Below are positions 8,440 through 16,739 of a DNA stretch of 64,000 nt, one piece after another. The DNA is from Pedobacter jejuensis (GTDB taxonomy: Bacteria > Bacteroidota > Bacteroidia > Sphingobacteriales > Sphingobacteriaceae). The number at the start of each line of letters is the position of its first letter. Positions within the stretch are counted from its first letter, which is position 1. The stretch spans positions 62,001 to 126,000 of the forward strand of contig NZ_RBEE01000011.1 in assembly GCF_003725795.1 (NCBI RefSeq). The letters run 5' to 3'. Under the pieces are notes generated by a model. The model saw only the letters and a list, made by a program, of their open reading frames with translations, had not been told where the DNA came from and made no database searches. Made by a program: the position numbers and the translations under genes.

Positions 8440-10401
8440 ATGAGTCATACCCACAATAACGAAGATAGCTGTTGCAGCAAGCCACAATCCGAACATAAAC
8501 ATGTACACGTGGAGGGCGAGGAGCACGACCATGGCGGCGACCCATCATCATTTAAAACCTATTTGCCTGCTGTAGTTACGCTAGGTATGTTGCTGATTGG
8601 TATTGTTTTAGATAATGTATTTAAGGTTGAGGCCTTTAAAATCATCAGACCGTATTGGTATATTTTAGCATATTTACCAGTTGGCGTTCCGGTTTTAAGA
8701 GAGGTTTGGGAAACCTTTAAAGCGAAAGATTTTTTTACAGAATTTTCGTTAATGTCTATCGCTACAATTGGTGCTTTTGCCATCGGCGAATATCCGGAAG
8801 GTGTAACGGTGATGCTTTTTTACACCATTGGAGAGCTTTTTCAAATGGCTGCGGTAAATCGGGCCAAAAGAAATATTTCTGCCTTGCTCGATGTAAGAGC
8901 AGATGCTGCAACGGTTTTGCGCCGCGGAAAATACGAAACCGTAAAACCAGAAACGGTAGAAATTGGTGAAACCATTCAAATTAAAGCTGGCGAAAAAATT
9001 CCATTAGATGGAGAAATGCTATCAGAGAAAAGCAGTTTCAACACCGCTGCCTTAACAGGCGAAAGCAAACCAAAAACCATTAATAAAGGCGAAAATGTTT
9101 TGGCAGGAATGCTAAATCTGGATAAAGTTATCGAAATAAAAGTAACTAAAGTTTATGCTGATAGCGCTTTGGCCCGTATTTTAGAGATGGTACAAAATGC
9201 CACCACTCGAAAGGCTAAAACCGAGTTGTTCATCCGTAAATTTGCCAAAATTTATACCCCAATTGTATTTTTTCTTGCCTTGGCTTTGGTCAGCATTCCT
9301 TTTTTGGTACTGGGTAGCGATTATCATTTTCAAACCTGGTTGTACCGTTCGTTGGTTTTTCTGGTAATTTCTTGTCCTTGCGCATTGGTCATTTCCATTC
9401 CTCTGGGTTATTTCGGTGGCATTGGGGCTGCATCAGCACATGGAATTTTATTTAAAGGCTCTAACTTTTTAGATTTAATTACCAAATTGAACACCGTGGT
9501 AATGGATAAAACCGGAACACTTACGAAAGGTGTTTTTAAGGTGCAAAAAATAGAAAGCAATGTTGATGAGCAGGAATTTTTAAATCTTTTAACTGCGGTT
9601 GAGGCTAAATCTACACACCCTATTGCAAAAGCGATTGTTGATTATGCTTCAGAAAAGGAAATCCATCCAGCCGAAAATATAGAAGAAATTGCCGGAATGG
9701 GTTTGAAAGGAACCGTAAATGGCAAAGAAATTTTGGCCGGAAATGTTAAGCTTTTACAAAAATTCAATATTGATTACGATGTAAAAATTGCAGATATTGA
9801 AGAAAGCATTGTGGTTGTAGCGGTAGATGGAAAATATGCCGGCTATGTTTTAATTGCTGATGAAATTAAAGAAGATGCGGCTGAGGCAATAAAATTACTT
9901 CACGCAAATGGTGTTAAACAGGTAGTAATGCTTAGCGGAGACAAAACTTCTATCGTTAAAAAAGTTGCAGGAGTTTTAGGAATAGATACCTTTTATGGCG
10001 ATTTATTGCCGGAAGATAAGGTTGCCAAACTGGAAGAAATTAAGAAAAATAAAAGCAAGGTTGTGGCTTTTGTTGGCGATGGTATAAATGATACACCTGT
10101 GCTGGCCATCAGCGATATTGGAATGGCTATGGGGGCGATGGGTAGTGATGCGGCCATCGAAACTGCAGATGTGGTTATTCAAACCGACCAACCATCGAAA
10201 ATTGCTACGGCAATTCGAATAGGCAAAGCCACCAGAAATGTTGTTATTCAAAATATGGTATTGGCTTTTGCGGTTAAGGCTTTAGTTTTGATTTTGGGTG
10301 CGCGTGGCTTGGCTACCATGTGGGAGGCTGTTTTTGCCGATGTTGGCGTGGCATTGTTGGCCATTTTAAATGCAGTTAGGATTCAGAAAATGAAATTTTA
10401 G
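8440..10401 (+). CDS. P1B-type heavy-metal ATPase (Zn2+/Cd2+/Pb2+ exporter, CadA/ZntA-like)
   Basis: A 653-residue ATP-driven metal exporter of the inner membrane. The metal-site helix carries SCPCALVISIPLGYFGG (Cys312, Cys314), the phosphorylation site is DKTGTLTKG (Asp356), the actuator is LTGES, the nucleotide-site motif THPIAKA and the hinge GDGINDTPVLA (Asp547, Asp551). The last helix has FADVGVALLAILNAVR, whose Asp is typical of Zn/Cd/Pb transporters. The usual N-terminal CxxC HMA domain is missing; instead residues 3-33 are rich in His and Cys (HTHNNEDSCC ... HKHVHVEGEEHDH) and probably bind metal. No MerR or ArsR regulator lies beside it. Confidence 0.94.
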   Translation: MSHTHNNEDSCCSKPQSEHKHVHVEGEEHDHGGDPSSFKTYLPAVVTLGMLLIGIVLDNVFKVEAFKIIRPYWYILAYLPVGVPVLREVWETFKAKDFFTEFSLMSIATIGAFAIGEYPEGVTVMLFYTIGELFQMAAVNRAKRNISALLDVRADAATVLRRGKYETVKPETVEIGETIQIKAGEKIPLDGEMLSEKSSFNTAALTGESKPKTINKGENVLAGMLNLDKVIEIKVTKVYADSALARILEMVQNATTRKAKTELFIRKFAKIYTPIVFFLALALVSIPFLVLGSDYHFQTWLYRSLVFLVISCPCALVISIPLGYFGGIGAASAHGILFKGSNFLDLITKLNTVVMDKTGTLTKGVFKVQKIESNVDEQEFLNLLTAVEAKSTHPIAKAIVDYASEKEIHPAENIEEIAGMGLKGTVNGKEILAGNVKLLQKFNIDYDVKIADIEESIVVVAVDGKYAGYVLIADEIKEDAAEAIKLLHANGVKQVVMLSGDKTSIVKKVAGVLGIDTFYGDLLPEDKVAKLEEIKKNKSKVVAFVGDGINDTPVLAISDIGMAMGAMGSDAAIETADVVIQTDQPSKIATAIRIGKATRNVVIQNMVLAFAVKALVLILGARGLATMWEAVFADVGVALLAILNAVRIQKMKF

Positions 10402-10428
10402 GTTGAATGAATTTTAGTATATTTGAGT

Positions 10429-11060
10429 ATGAGCGAGCCAATTCCATACCCACAATTACATGACGAACCGGTTATGCAATTTAACGACATTGATGCGTCG
10501 TTAACTTATAGCTATGCAAATTATTTAAATTGGCTTTTTGAAGAGCGAGTAGAGCTTATTAAAGGGAAAATCTTTAAGATGAGTCCTGCTCCCTCTAGAG
10601 TGCATCAAGAGATAACAATGAATTTGTTAAAACCATTTTTAAATTTTTTAGATGGTAAGCCTTGCAAAGTTTATTCTGCACCGTTTGACGTTCGTTTTCC
10701 AAAAGAAAGTAAGGAAGATAAAGATGTATTTACAGTTCTTCAGCCAGATATTTGTGTTGTTTGCGATAAAAGCAAACTAGATTATCGCGGTTGTATTGGC
10801 GCTCCGGATATTGTGGTAGAAATCCTTTCTCCGGGAAATACAAAAATGGAGTTACTAAATAAATATAAGGTTTACGAAGGTTTGGTGTTAAAGAATATTG
10901 GGTAGTTAGCCAGAGCGACCAAAGTATTTTAATCTACACTTTAAATGAATTTGGTAAATTCCAGCCATCGAAAATATTTACGCTGAGCGAAAAAATTACT
11001 TCGACAGTTTTGCCAGGCTTTGAATTGGCATTGGATGATGTTTTTGCAGATTTGGATTAG
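10429..11060 (+). pseudogene. Uma2 family (DUF820) restriction-endonuclease-like protein, frameshifted
   Basis: The first 150 codons from the ATG at 10429 match Uma2 proteins: LIKGKIFKMSPAPSRVHQEI, then VLQPDICVVCDKSKLDYRG and GAPDIVVEILSPGNTKMELLNKYKVYE, with the PD-(D/E)xK core residues. The frame then stops early at 10905. One base upstream-shifted, the next frame continues from 10884 as GVKEYWVVSQSDQSILIYTL and ends LDDVFADLD at 11060, exactly the missing C terminus. One missing A in GAAGAGTTTGGT (near 10879) would restore about 211 residues. The gene is either a recent pseudogene or the read has an error. Uma2 proteins are common in Bacteroidota and Cyanobacteria; their function is not established. 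A TTG two codons upstream is an alternative start. Confidence 0.85.
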
Positions 11061-11637
11061 ATGGCAAATGATTAATTGTATTTTTCAAAACTAATCTGTG
11101 GCTAGAAATTTAACTTCCGTTGGTTGAAACCAACGGCAATGCGTGAATGATGCTTAAAACGATATATTTAAGCTTGTTGCTATTCCCTGCAGGCTGGTAG
11201 CTGCCTGATTATTAGAATGAAATGATTGGCTTTAGCCAGAATTATCTAGTAATTAATTAAATTCCTTGCTCTTTTATCCTTGCTCTTTTTTTCTAGCACA
11301 GACGGAATTTCTTTAAACCGGATTGCAGTGAAAATCCTTTTTGTTGCAGGTCTTCGACAAGCTCACACTGCCAAACACAAAAAGATTGAAATGTAAAGCC
11401 GGACTACCATTAAAATGAAATGCTGTTCTTGCTTTTCAAAAAAAAATTAGTTCCATTTTGCGGTTGGTCTTTATCCTTTGCTCTTGAATTTTCAGCATAG
11501 CTGGACTAACATTAAATCAGCACAGCCTGACTAACATTAAAATGAAATGCGGCTCTTGCTTTTCAAAAGATTTCTACTTTAAATTTTGCCCTTAAAAACG
11601 TATTTTTGCCACTCAAATTGATATTGAATAATTTTTC
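11061..11637. repeat. 577-bp gene-free region made of several repeat fragments
   Basis: At 11117-11136 there is a perfect hairpin, CCGTTGGTT, two bases, AACCAACGG, followed by a region with GGCTTTAGCC near 11225; this layout is typical of REP-like elements in Bacteroidota. Further on, CCGGATTGCAGTG (about 11320) and AAAGATTGAAATG with AAAGCCGG (about 11383-11402) form the arms of a second imperfect palindrome. Two copies of TTAAAATGAAATGC followed by CTTGCTTTTC lie at about 11411-11438 and 11532-11560. No coding sequence is credible here. Confidence 0.65.
11601..11608 (+). promoter_or_regulatory. Possible -7 element of the valS promoter
   Basis: TATTTTTG fits the Bacteroidota -7 consensus TAnnTTTG, 30 bases before the valS ATG. 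The matching -33 TTTG is not clear, so this is tentative. Confidence 0.35.
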
Positions 11638-14358
11638 ATGAGCATTTCCACTAAGTACAATCCGGCAGAAACAGAAGATAAATGGTATAGCTATTGGCTA
11701 TCGAAAAAGTTTTTTCACTCAGAACCTGATGAGCGTGAGCCTTATACCATTGTGATTCCGCCGCCAAATGTTACCGGGGTTTTGCATATGGGGCACATGC
11801 TGAACAATACGATTCAGGATGTTTTGATTCGTAAAGCCCGTATGCAGGGTAAAAATGCTTGCTGGGTTCCTGGAACCGATCATGCATCTATCGCTACGGA
11901 AGCGAAAGTTGTGGCTATGTTGAAGGAGCAAGGCATTGATAAAAAGGACCTTTCTCGCGAAGAATTTCTGAAATATGCATGGGAATGGAAAGAGAAATAT
12001 GGTGGAATTATTCTAGAGCAATTAAAGAAACTAGGTGCGAGTTGCGATTGGGATCGTACACGTTTCACGATGGAGGAAGACCTTTCTGAAGCGGTTATCG
12101 ATTCATTTATTCACTTATATAAAAAAGGCTGGATTTATCGGGGCATCCGGATGGTAAATTGGGACCCCGCTGGTAAAACTGCGGTTTCTGATGAGGAAGT
12201 TATTCGTAAGGAAGTAAACCAGAAGTTGTATTACATTAAGTATAGAATTGTTAATCCGGAAGTCGGAAAGTCGGATGATATAGCAGCTAAATCTTCGGAC
12301 ATCGGACATCAGACATCGGACTACCTTGTTGTCGCAACCACTCGTCCGGAAACCATTATGGCTGATGCTGCAATTTGTATTAATCCTAATGATGAACGTT
12401 TTACGCATTTGAGAGGGAAAAAAGTTTTTGTGCCTTTGGTTAATCATGAAATCCCGGTTATTGAGGATGAATATGTTGATATTGAATTTGGTACAGGCTG
12501 TTTAAAAGTTACACCAGCGCATGATTTGAACGATTATGAGTTGGGGGTTAAGCACAATTTACCTGTTACCGATATCTTAAATGACGACGGAACTTTAAAC
12601 GAATTAGCAGTTATTTTAGTAGGCGAAGATAGATTTGTTGCCCGTAAAAAGATTGCCAAAATGTTAGAAGAGGCAGGCCATTTAGATAAGGTTGAAGATT
12701 ATAAATCGCAGGTTGGTTTTTCAGAACGTACCGATGCAGCTATTGAGCCAAAACTTTCTATGCAATGGTTTGTGAAAATGAAAGAAATGGCGCAACCTGC
12801 TTTGGATGATGTTTTGAATGGAGAAGTAAACCTGATTCCGAATAAATTTGAAAATACCTATCGCCATTGGATGGAAAATGTTCGCGATTGGAACATTTCT
12901 CGTCAGCTTTGGTGGGGACAACAAATTCCAGCCTGGTACGATGATAAAGGAAACTGGGTGGTGGCCAAAACTAAAGATGAGGCTTTAGAAGAATTTTGGA
13001 AGAAAAAACATTTAGATACAAGTGCTAACGAAAGTGAAAAAGCTGGATTCAAACATCAATTAGAACCTTTTGTAAGGCAAGATGAGGATGTAATGGATAC
13101 TTGGTTTTCATCATGGTTATGGCCAATTTCGGTTTTCGATGGTTTTAAAGACCCGAATAATAAAGATATTAATTACTACTATCCAACCAACGATTTGGTT
13201 ACCGCACCAGAGATTTTATTCTTTTGGGTGGCAAGGATGATTATGGCCGGACATGAGTTTATGGGCAAAAAACCATTTACAAATGTTTACTTAACAGGAA
13301 TTGTTCGCGATAAATTAGGTCGTAAAATGTCTAAATCGTTAGGTAATTCACCCGACCCAATTGGGCTAATTGAAAAATACGGTGCTGATGCCGTTCGTGT
13401 AGGAATGTTGATGTCATCGCCAGCTGGAAACGATTTGATGTTCGATGAAAGCTACTGCGAACAAGGACGTAATTTCGCCTCAAAAATATGGAACGCTTTC
13501 CGTTTAGTAAAAGGTTGGGAAGTTGATGAAAGCTTAGCAAACCCAAATACACAAGCAATTATGTGGTTTGAGAATCGTTTTAACGAGGCTTTGGTAGAAA
13601 TTGAAGCAAACTTTAAACAATATCGTTTGTCGGAAGCGTTAATGACTACATATAAATTAGTTTGGGATGATTTCTGTGCATGGTATTTGGAAATGGTTAA
13701 ACCTGCTTACCAACAACCAATTGATGCTGAAAGTTATCAAGCCACAATCGGATTCTTCGAAAATATTATCAAATTATTGCATCCAAATATGCCATTCTTA
13801 ACCGAAGAATTATGGCATGATGATTTATTTGCTGAGCGAGGAGAAATGGATTGCTGCATCGTTGCGGAATTCCCGAAAGGCGGTGCAATTGACGAAAAGC
13901 TGCTAAAAGATGCAGAGGTTATCAAAACCGTAATCGCTGAAATTAGAAACGTTAGAAATCAGAAACAAATTTCACCAAAAGAGACCTTGCCTTTAAGTGT
14001 GAAGGTAAACTCTGATATTGATTATGAAAGATGGTTAAACATTGTTTTCAAATTAGCTAATGTTGCCGACGCGGAAATAGTAAATGATAAAATTGCTGGT
14101 GCAACGGCTTTCATGGCTGGTAAGGATGAATTTTTTATTCCATTAACAGAAAATATTGATGTTGATGCAGAACGCATCCGCCTGAATGCCGACTTGGTTT
14201 ACTTGCAAGGTTTCTTAAAGTCGGTTGATGCCAAATTGAGCAATGAGCGTTTTGTTCAAAATGCAAAACCTGAGATTATTGCCAATGAGCGTAATAAAAA
14301 AGCAGATGCTGAAGCTAAAATCAAGATAATTGAAGAAAGTTTAGCGGTTTTGGGATAA
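11638..14358 (+). CDS. valS: Valyl-tRNA synthetase with an in-frame repeat-derived insert
   Basis: ValRS charges tRNA-Val and edits misacylated threonine. The 906-residue protein has the class I motifs HMGH (residues 50-53, in PPPNVTGVLHMGHML) and KMSKS (563-567), the editing-domain start VVATTRPETIMADAAICINP, the NWDPAGKTAVSDEEV region, the anticodon-binding domain and the C-terminal coiled-coil arm (about 835-905). Residues 208-228 (EVGKSDD...HQTSD) interrupt the junction between the catalytic core and the editing domain, where relatives have a short link. The DNA there is a low-complexity repeat of tcgga units (see separate entry). The gene has no close partner and is followed by the R1 array. 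Confidence 0.98.
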   Translation: MSISTKYNPAETEDKWYSYWLSKKFFHSEPDEREPYTIVIPPPNVTGVLHMGHMLNNTIQDVLIRKARMQGKNACWVPGTDHASIATEAKVVAMLKEQGIDKKDLSREEFLKYAWEWKEKYGGIILEQLKKLGASCDWDRTRFTMEEDLSEAVIDSFIHLYKKGWIYRGIRMVNWDPAGKTAVSDEEVIRKEVNQKLYYIKYRIVNPEVGKSDDIAAKSSDIGHQTSDYLVVATTRPETIMADAAICINPNDERFTHLRGKKVFVPLVNHEIPVIEDEYVDIEFGTGCLKVTPAHDLNDYELGVKHNLPVTDILNDDGTLNELAVILVGEDRFVARKKIAKMLEEAGHLDKVEDYKSQVGFSERTDAAIEPKLSMQWFVKMKEMAQPALDDVLNGEVNLIPNKFENTYRHWMENVRDWNISRQLWWGQQIPAWYDDKGNWVVAKTKDEALEEFWKKKHLDTSANESEKAGFKHQLEPFVRQDEDVMDTWFSSWLWPISVFDGFKDPNNKDINYYYPTNDLVTAPEILFFWVARMIMAGHEFMGKKPFTNVYLTGIVRDKLGRKMSKSLGNSPDPIGLIEKYGADAVRVGMLMSSPAGNDLMFDESYCEQGRNFASKIWNAFRLVKGWEVDESLANPNTQAIMWFENRFNEALVEIEANFKQYRLSEALMTTYKLVWDDFCAWYLEMVKPAYQQPIDAESYQATIGFFENIIKLLHPNMPFLTEELWHDDLFAERGEMDCCIVAEFPKGGAIDEKLLKDAEVIKTVIAEIRNVRNQKQISPKETLPLSVKVNSDIDYERWLNIVFKLANVADAEIVNDKIAGATAFMAGKDEFFIPLTENIDVDAERIRLNADLVYLQGFLKSVDAKLSNERFVQNAKPEIIANERNKKADAEAKIKIIEESLAVLG
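12259..12321 (+). repeat. In-frame tcgga-type repeat inside valS
   Basis: Within valS the sequence has GAAGTCGGAAAGTCGGATG and then CTTCGGACATCGGACATCAG followed by ACATCGGAC, a degenerate tandem of tcgga/catcggac units quite unlike the flanking codons. Its length is a multiple of three, so the frame is kept and about 21 residues are added. Confidence 0.7.
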
Positions 14359-14362
14359 GAGA

Positions 14363-15136
14363 CCTCACCCTATCAATGTTTTTGCTTTGGCAAATTATTG
14401 CTGTCCCTCTGCTTGAAGAGAGGGATTTATGTGTGAATGCTTTTAACCCAGGTTCAACCCACAAAACTTTGTTTCCCTCTCTTGAAGGAGAGGGATTGTA
14501 GAAATGTAAGAAGCAATTCTTCCTTTAATAGGTGGGGTTATTTTCATAAAGGTTATTTACCTCACCCTATCAATGTTTGTGCTTTGGCAAATTATTGCTT
14601 TCCCTCTCCTTGAAAAGAGGGATTTATAGGACAATTCTTTTAACCCCGGTTCAACCCACAAAACTTTGTTTCCCTCTCTTAAAGGAGAGGGAATGCACAA
14701 AAGTAACATGCATCAATTCCTTTAATAGGGTGAGGTTATTTTTATAAAGTTTCTTTGCCTCACCCTATCAATGCTTGTGCTTTGGCAAATTATTACTATC
14801 CCTCTCCTTGAAGAGAGGGATTTATGGGATAATGCTTTTAACCCCGGTTCAAACCACAAAACTTTGTTTCCCTCTCTTCGAGGAGAGGGATTGTACAAAT
14901 CAACAAATGCTACTTCCTTTCGTAGGGTGAGGCCGTTTTTCCTCCCAGGTTCAAACCACAAAACTTTGTTTCCTTATCTTCAAAGAGAGGGAATGCAGAA
15001 AAGAACAAGCACTTCTTCCTTTCGTAGGGTGAGGCCGTTTTTCCTGCCCGGTTCAAACCAAAAACTTTGTTTCCTTATCTTCAAAGAGAGGGAATGCAGA
15101 AAAGAACACGCACTTCTTCCTTTCATAGGATGAGGT
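14363..15136. repeat. Tandem array of the CCTCACCC palindromic repeat (family R1)
   Basis: Three full units begin CCTCACCCTATCAATG at 14363, 14560 and 14758, a period of 197-198 bases. Each contains GCTTTGGCAAATTATT, a tract like CCCTCTCCTTGAAGAGAGGG, CGGTTCAAnCCACAAAACTT, a second CCCTCTC...GAGAGGG tract, and ends TAGGGTGAGG, which is complementary to the start. Two truncated half-units of about 102 bases follow (from about 14947 and 15048), closing near 15133 with AGGATGAGG. A single diverged copy lies at 1185-1336. The 120-codon ORF through 14771-15133 is an artefact of the repeat. Confidence 0.9.
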
Positions 15137-15285
15137 TTTTTGCTCCCATAACCATTCATATCGATATAGTTGCTAAATTGTTACTAAAGCCTCTTTAAAA
15201 AAGTCCTATTTTAGAACTCATTAAGCGCTGATAAAACGTTTAATGTTGTGAGCTCTTCTAACCTAAATCTAAACCTATTTATTCG

Positions 15286-16641
15286 ATGGAAAATTCCAGA
15301 AGAAAATTTATTAAGCAGTCTGCAATATTTGCTGCTGCCACTTATGCGGGCACAATGGGCATGAGCGCCAAAAGCTATGGCCGGATAATCGGTGCCAATG
15401 ATAGAGTAAGAGTTGGTGTAGTAGGATTTTCCGACCGATTTAAAGACACACTTTTGCCATGCTTCTTAAATCATAACAAAGAATTAAATTTCGATATCGT
15501 CGGACTTTCAGATTTATGGAATTACCGTAGAGATTTAGGAATTGCTCATTTGAAAGAGAAATTTGGTCACGATATTAAAGCCTGTAGAAACAACGATGAG
15601 CTTTATGCAATGAAAGATTTAGATGCTGTAATTATCAGTACAGCCGACTTTCAACACGCTTTACATACCATCGAAGCAGTGAAAGCCAATTGCGATGCTT
15701 ATGTAGAAAAACCTTTTGCCGAAACTATGGATGATGCAAAAGCAGCTTTGAAAGCTGTAAAAGCTACCGATAGAATCGTACAGATTGGTTCGCAGCGTAG
15801 GAGCGGAGAGAATTATGTAAATGCTGCTAAATATATTCAAGATGGAAAATTTGGGCCGATAACTGCTGTAGATTTGGTATGGAACGTCAATCAGCCGGGG
15901 CGTTGGCGCAGACCAGATTTGGTTGCAAAACTTAAAGAAGAAGATATTGATTGGAAAAGATTTTTATTAAATCGTCCTTCTGAAGCTTTCGACCCTCGAA
16001 AATATTTAGAATACAGGTTATTCTGGCCATATTCTTCCGGCATGCCTGGTCAGTGGATGTCGCACCAGATTGATACCGTTCATTGGTTTACTAACTTAAA
16101 ACATCCAAGAAGTGTTGTGGCAAATGGTGGCATTTACACTTGGAAAGATGGGCGTAGAAATTGGGATTCGATGGTTGCTGTTTTTGATTACGGTCAGCCA
16201 AATTCTGAAGACGGTTTTCAGGTTACGTTTACTTCAAGAATGCAAAATAGCGTTGGCGATGTAGGTGAAGTTTACTATTCTAATGGTGGAGAACTAAATC
16301 TGATAACAAACAAGGTTTCTCCAAAAGGTGGCTTAAAAGAAAAAGAAGCTGCGGCAATGGGTTTAAAACCAAATCTTTTACCAGAGTTCGATTTAAGTAA
16401 ATCGGAAATCAAAGCTGCAACAGGTGCGAATATGGGCGGCGACTTACTAACTTCTGGCCACATGCGAAACTGGATGGAATGTATCCGAAGCCGTAAAACA
16501 CCTAATGGACCAGTTGAAGCTGGCTATTCTCATTCTATTGCAAACATCATGACAAATGCTGCCGTTCGAACTGGAGCAAAGGCAGTTTTTGATGAAAGCA
16601 GACAAGAAGTAATTGCCAACGGAAAAATTTTTAAATATTAA
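15286..16641 (+). CDS. Gfo/Idh/MocA family oxidoreductase with twin-arginine-type leader
   Basis: A 451-residue NAD(P)-dependent sugar oxidoreductase. The leader MENSRRKFIKQSAIFAAATY carries the SRRKFIK twin-arginine motif, so the enzyme is probably exported folded with its cofactor. The Rossmann domain starts VRVGVVGFSDR (about 41-51), in which the usual GxGxxG is altered. The family EKP motif is in AYVEKPFAETMDDAKAALKA, and the second domain contains MPGQWMSHQIDTVHWF. Secreted members of this type oxidise a sugar hydroxyl, often at C3, of glycosides. A DUF1080 gene follows 98 bases downstream, a pairing known for the 3-keto-glycoside route. Substrate not known. Confidence 0.92.
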   Translation: MENSRRKFIKQSAIFAAATYAGTMGMSAKSYGRIIGANDRVRVGVVGFSDRFKDTLLPCFLNHNKELNFDIVGLSDLWNYRRDLGIAHLKEKFGHDIKACRNNDELYAMKDLDAVIISTADFQHALHTIEAVKANCDAYVEKPFAETMDDAKAALKAVKATDRIVQIGSQRRSGENYVNAAKYIQDGKFGPITAVDLVWNVNQPGRWRRPDLVAKLKEEDIDWKRFLLNRPSEAFDPRKYLEYRLFWPYSSGMPGQWMSHQIDTVHWFTNLKHPRSVVANGGIYTWKDGRRNWDSMVAVFDYGQPNSEDGFQVTFTSRMQNSVGDVGEVYYSNGGELNLITNKVSPKGGLKEKEAAAMGLKPNLLPEFDLSKSEIKAATGANMGGDLLTSGHMRNWMECIRSRKTPNGPVEAGYSHSIANIMTNAAVRTGAKAVFDESRQEVIANGKIFKY

Positions 16642-16739
16642 TTAGTTTATCACTATCCAAGACATCTTAGAAAACTCAAGTTAGTAAACAGCTAAAATGT
16701 TCTTAGGTGTCTAAGGTAGTTAAGCAAACAAATCCTATC

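Noticed and set aside
8169..8532. Minus-strand ORFs upstream of the metal ATPase
   Set aside because: They overlap the ATPase start and R6 repeat, and the products have no recognisable content.
14771..15133. 120-codon plus-strand ORF between valS and the Gfo/Idh gene
   Set aside because: It is built from the R1 repeat units themselves (the same peptide pieces recur), has no family likeness and no promoter; the open frame results from the repeat period.
14363..15136. Possible CRISPR array
   Set aside because: Units are about 197 bases with near-identical content throughout and no unique spacers; no cas genes are present.
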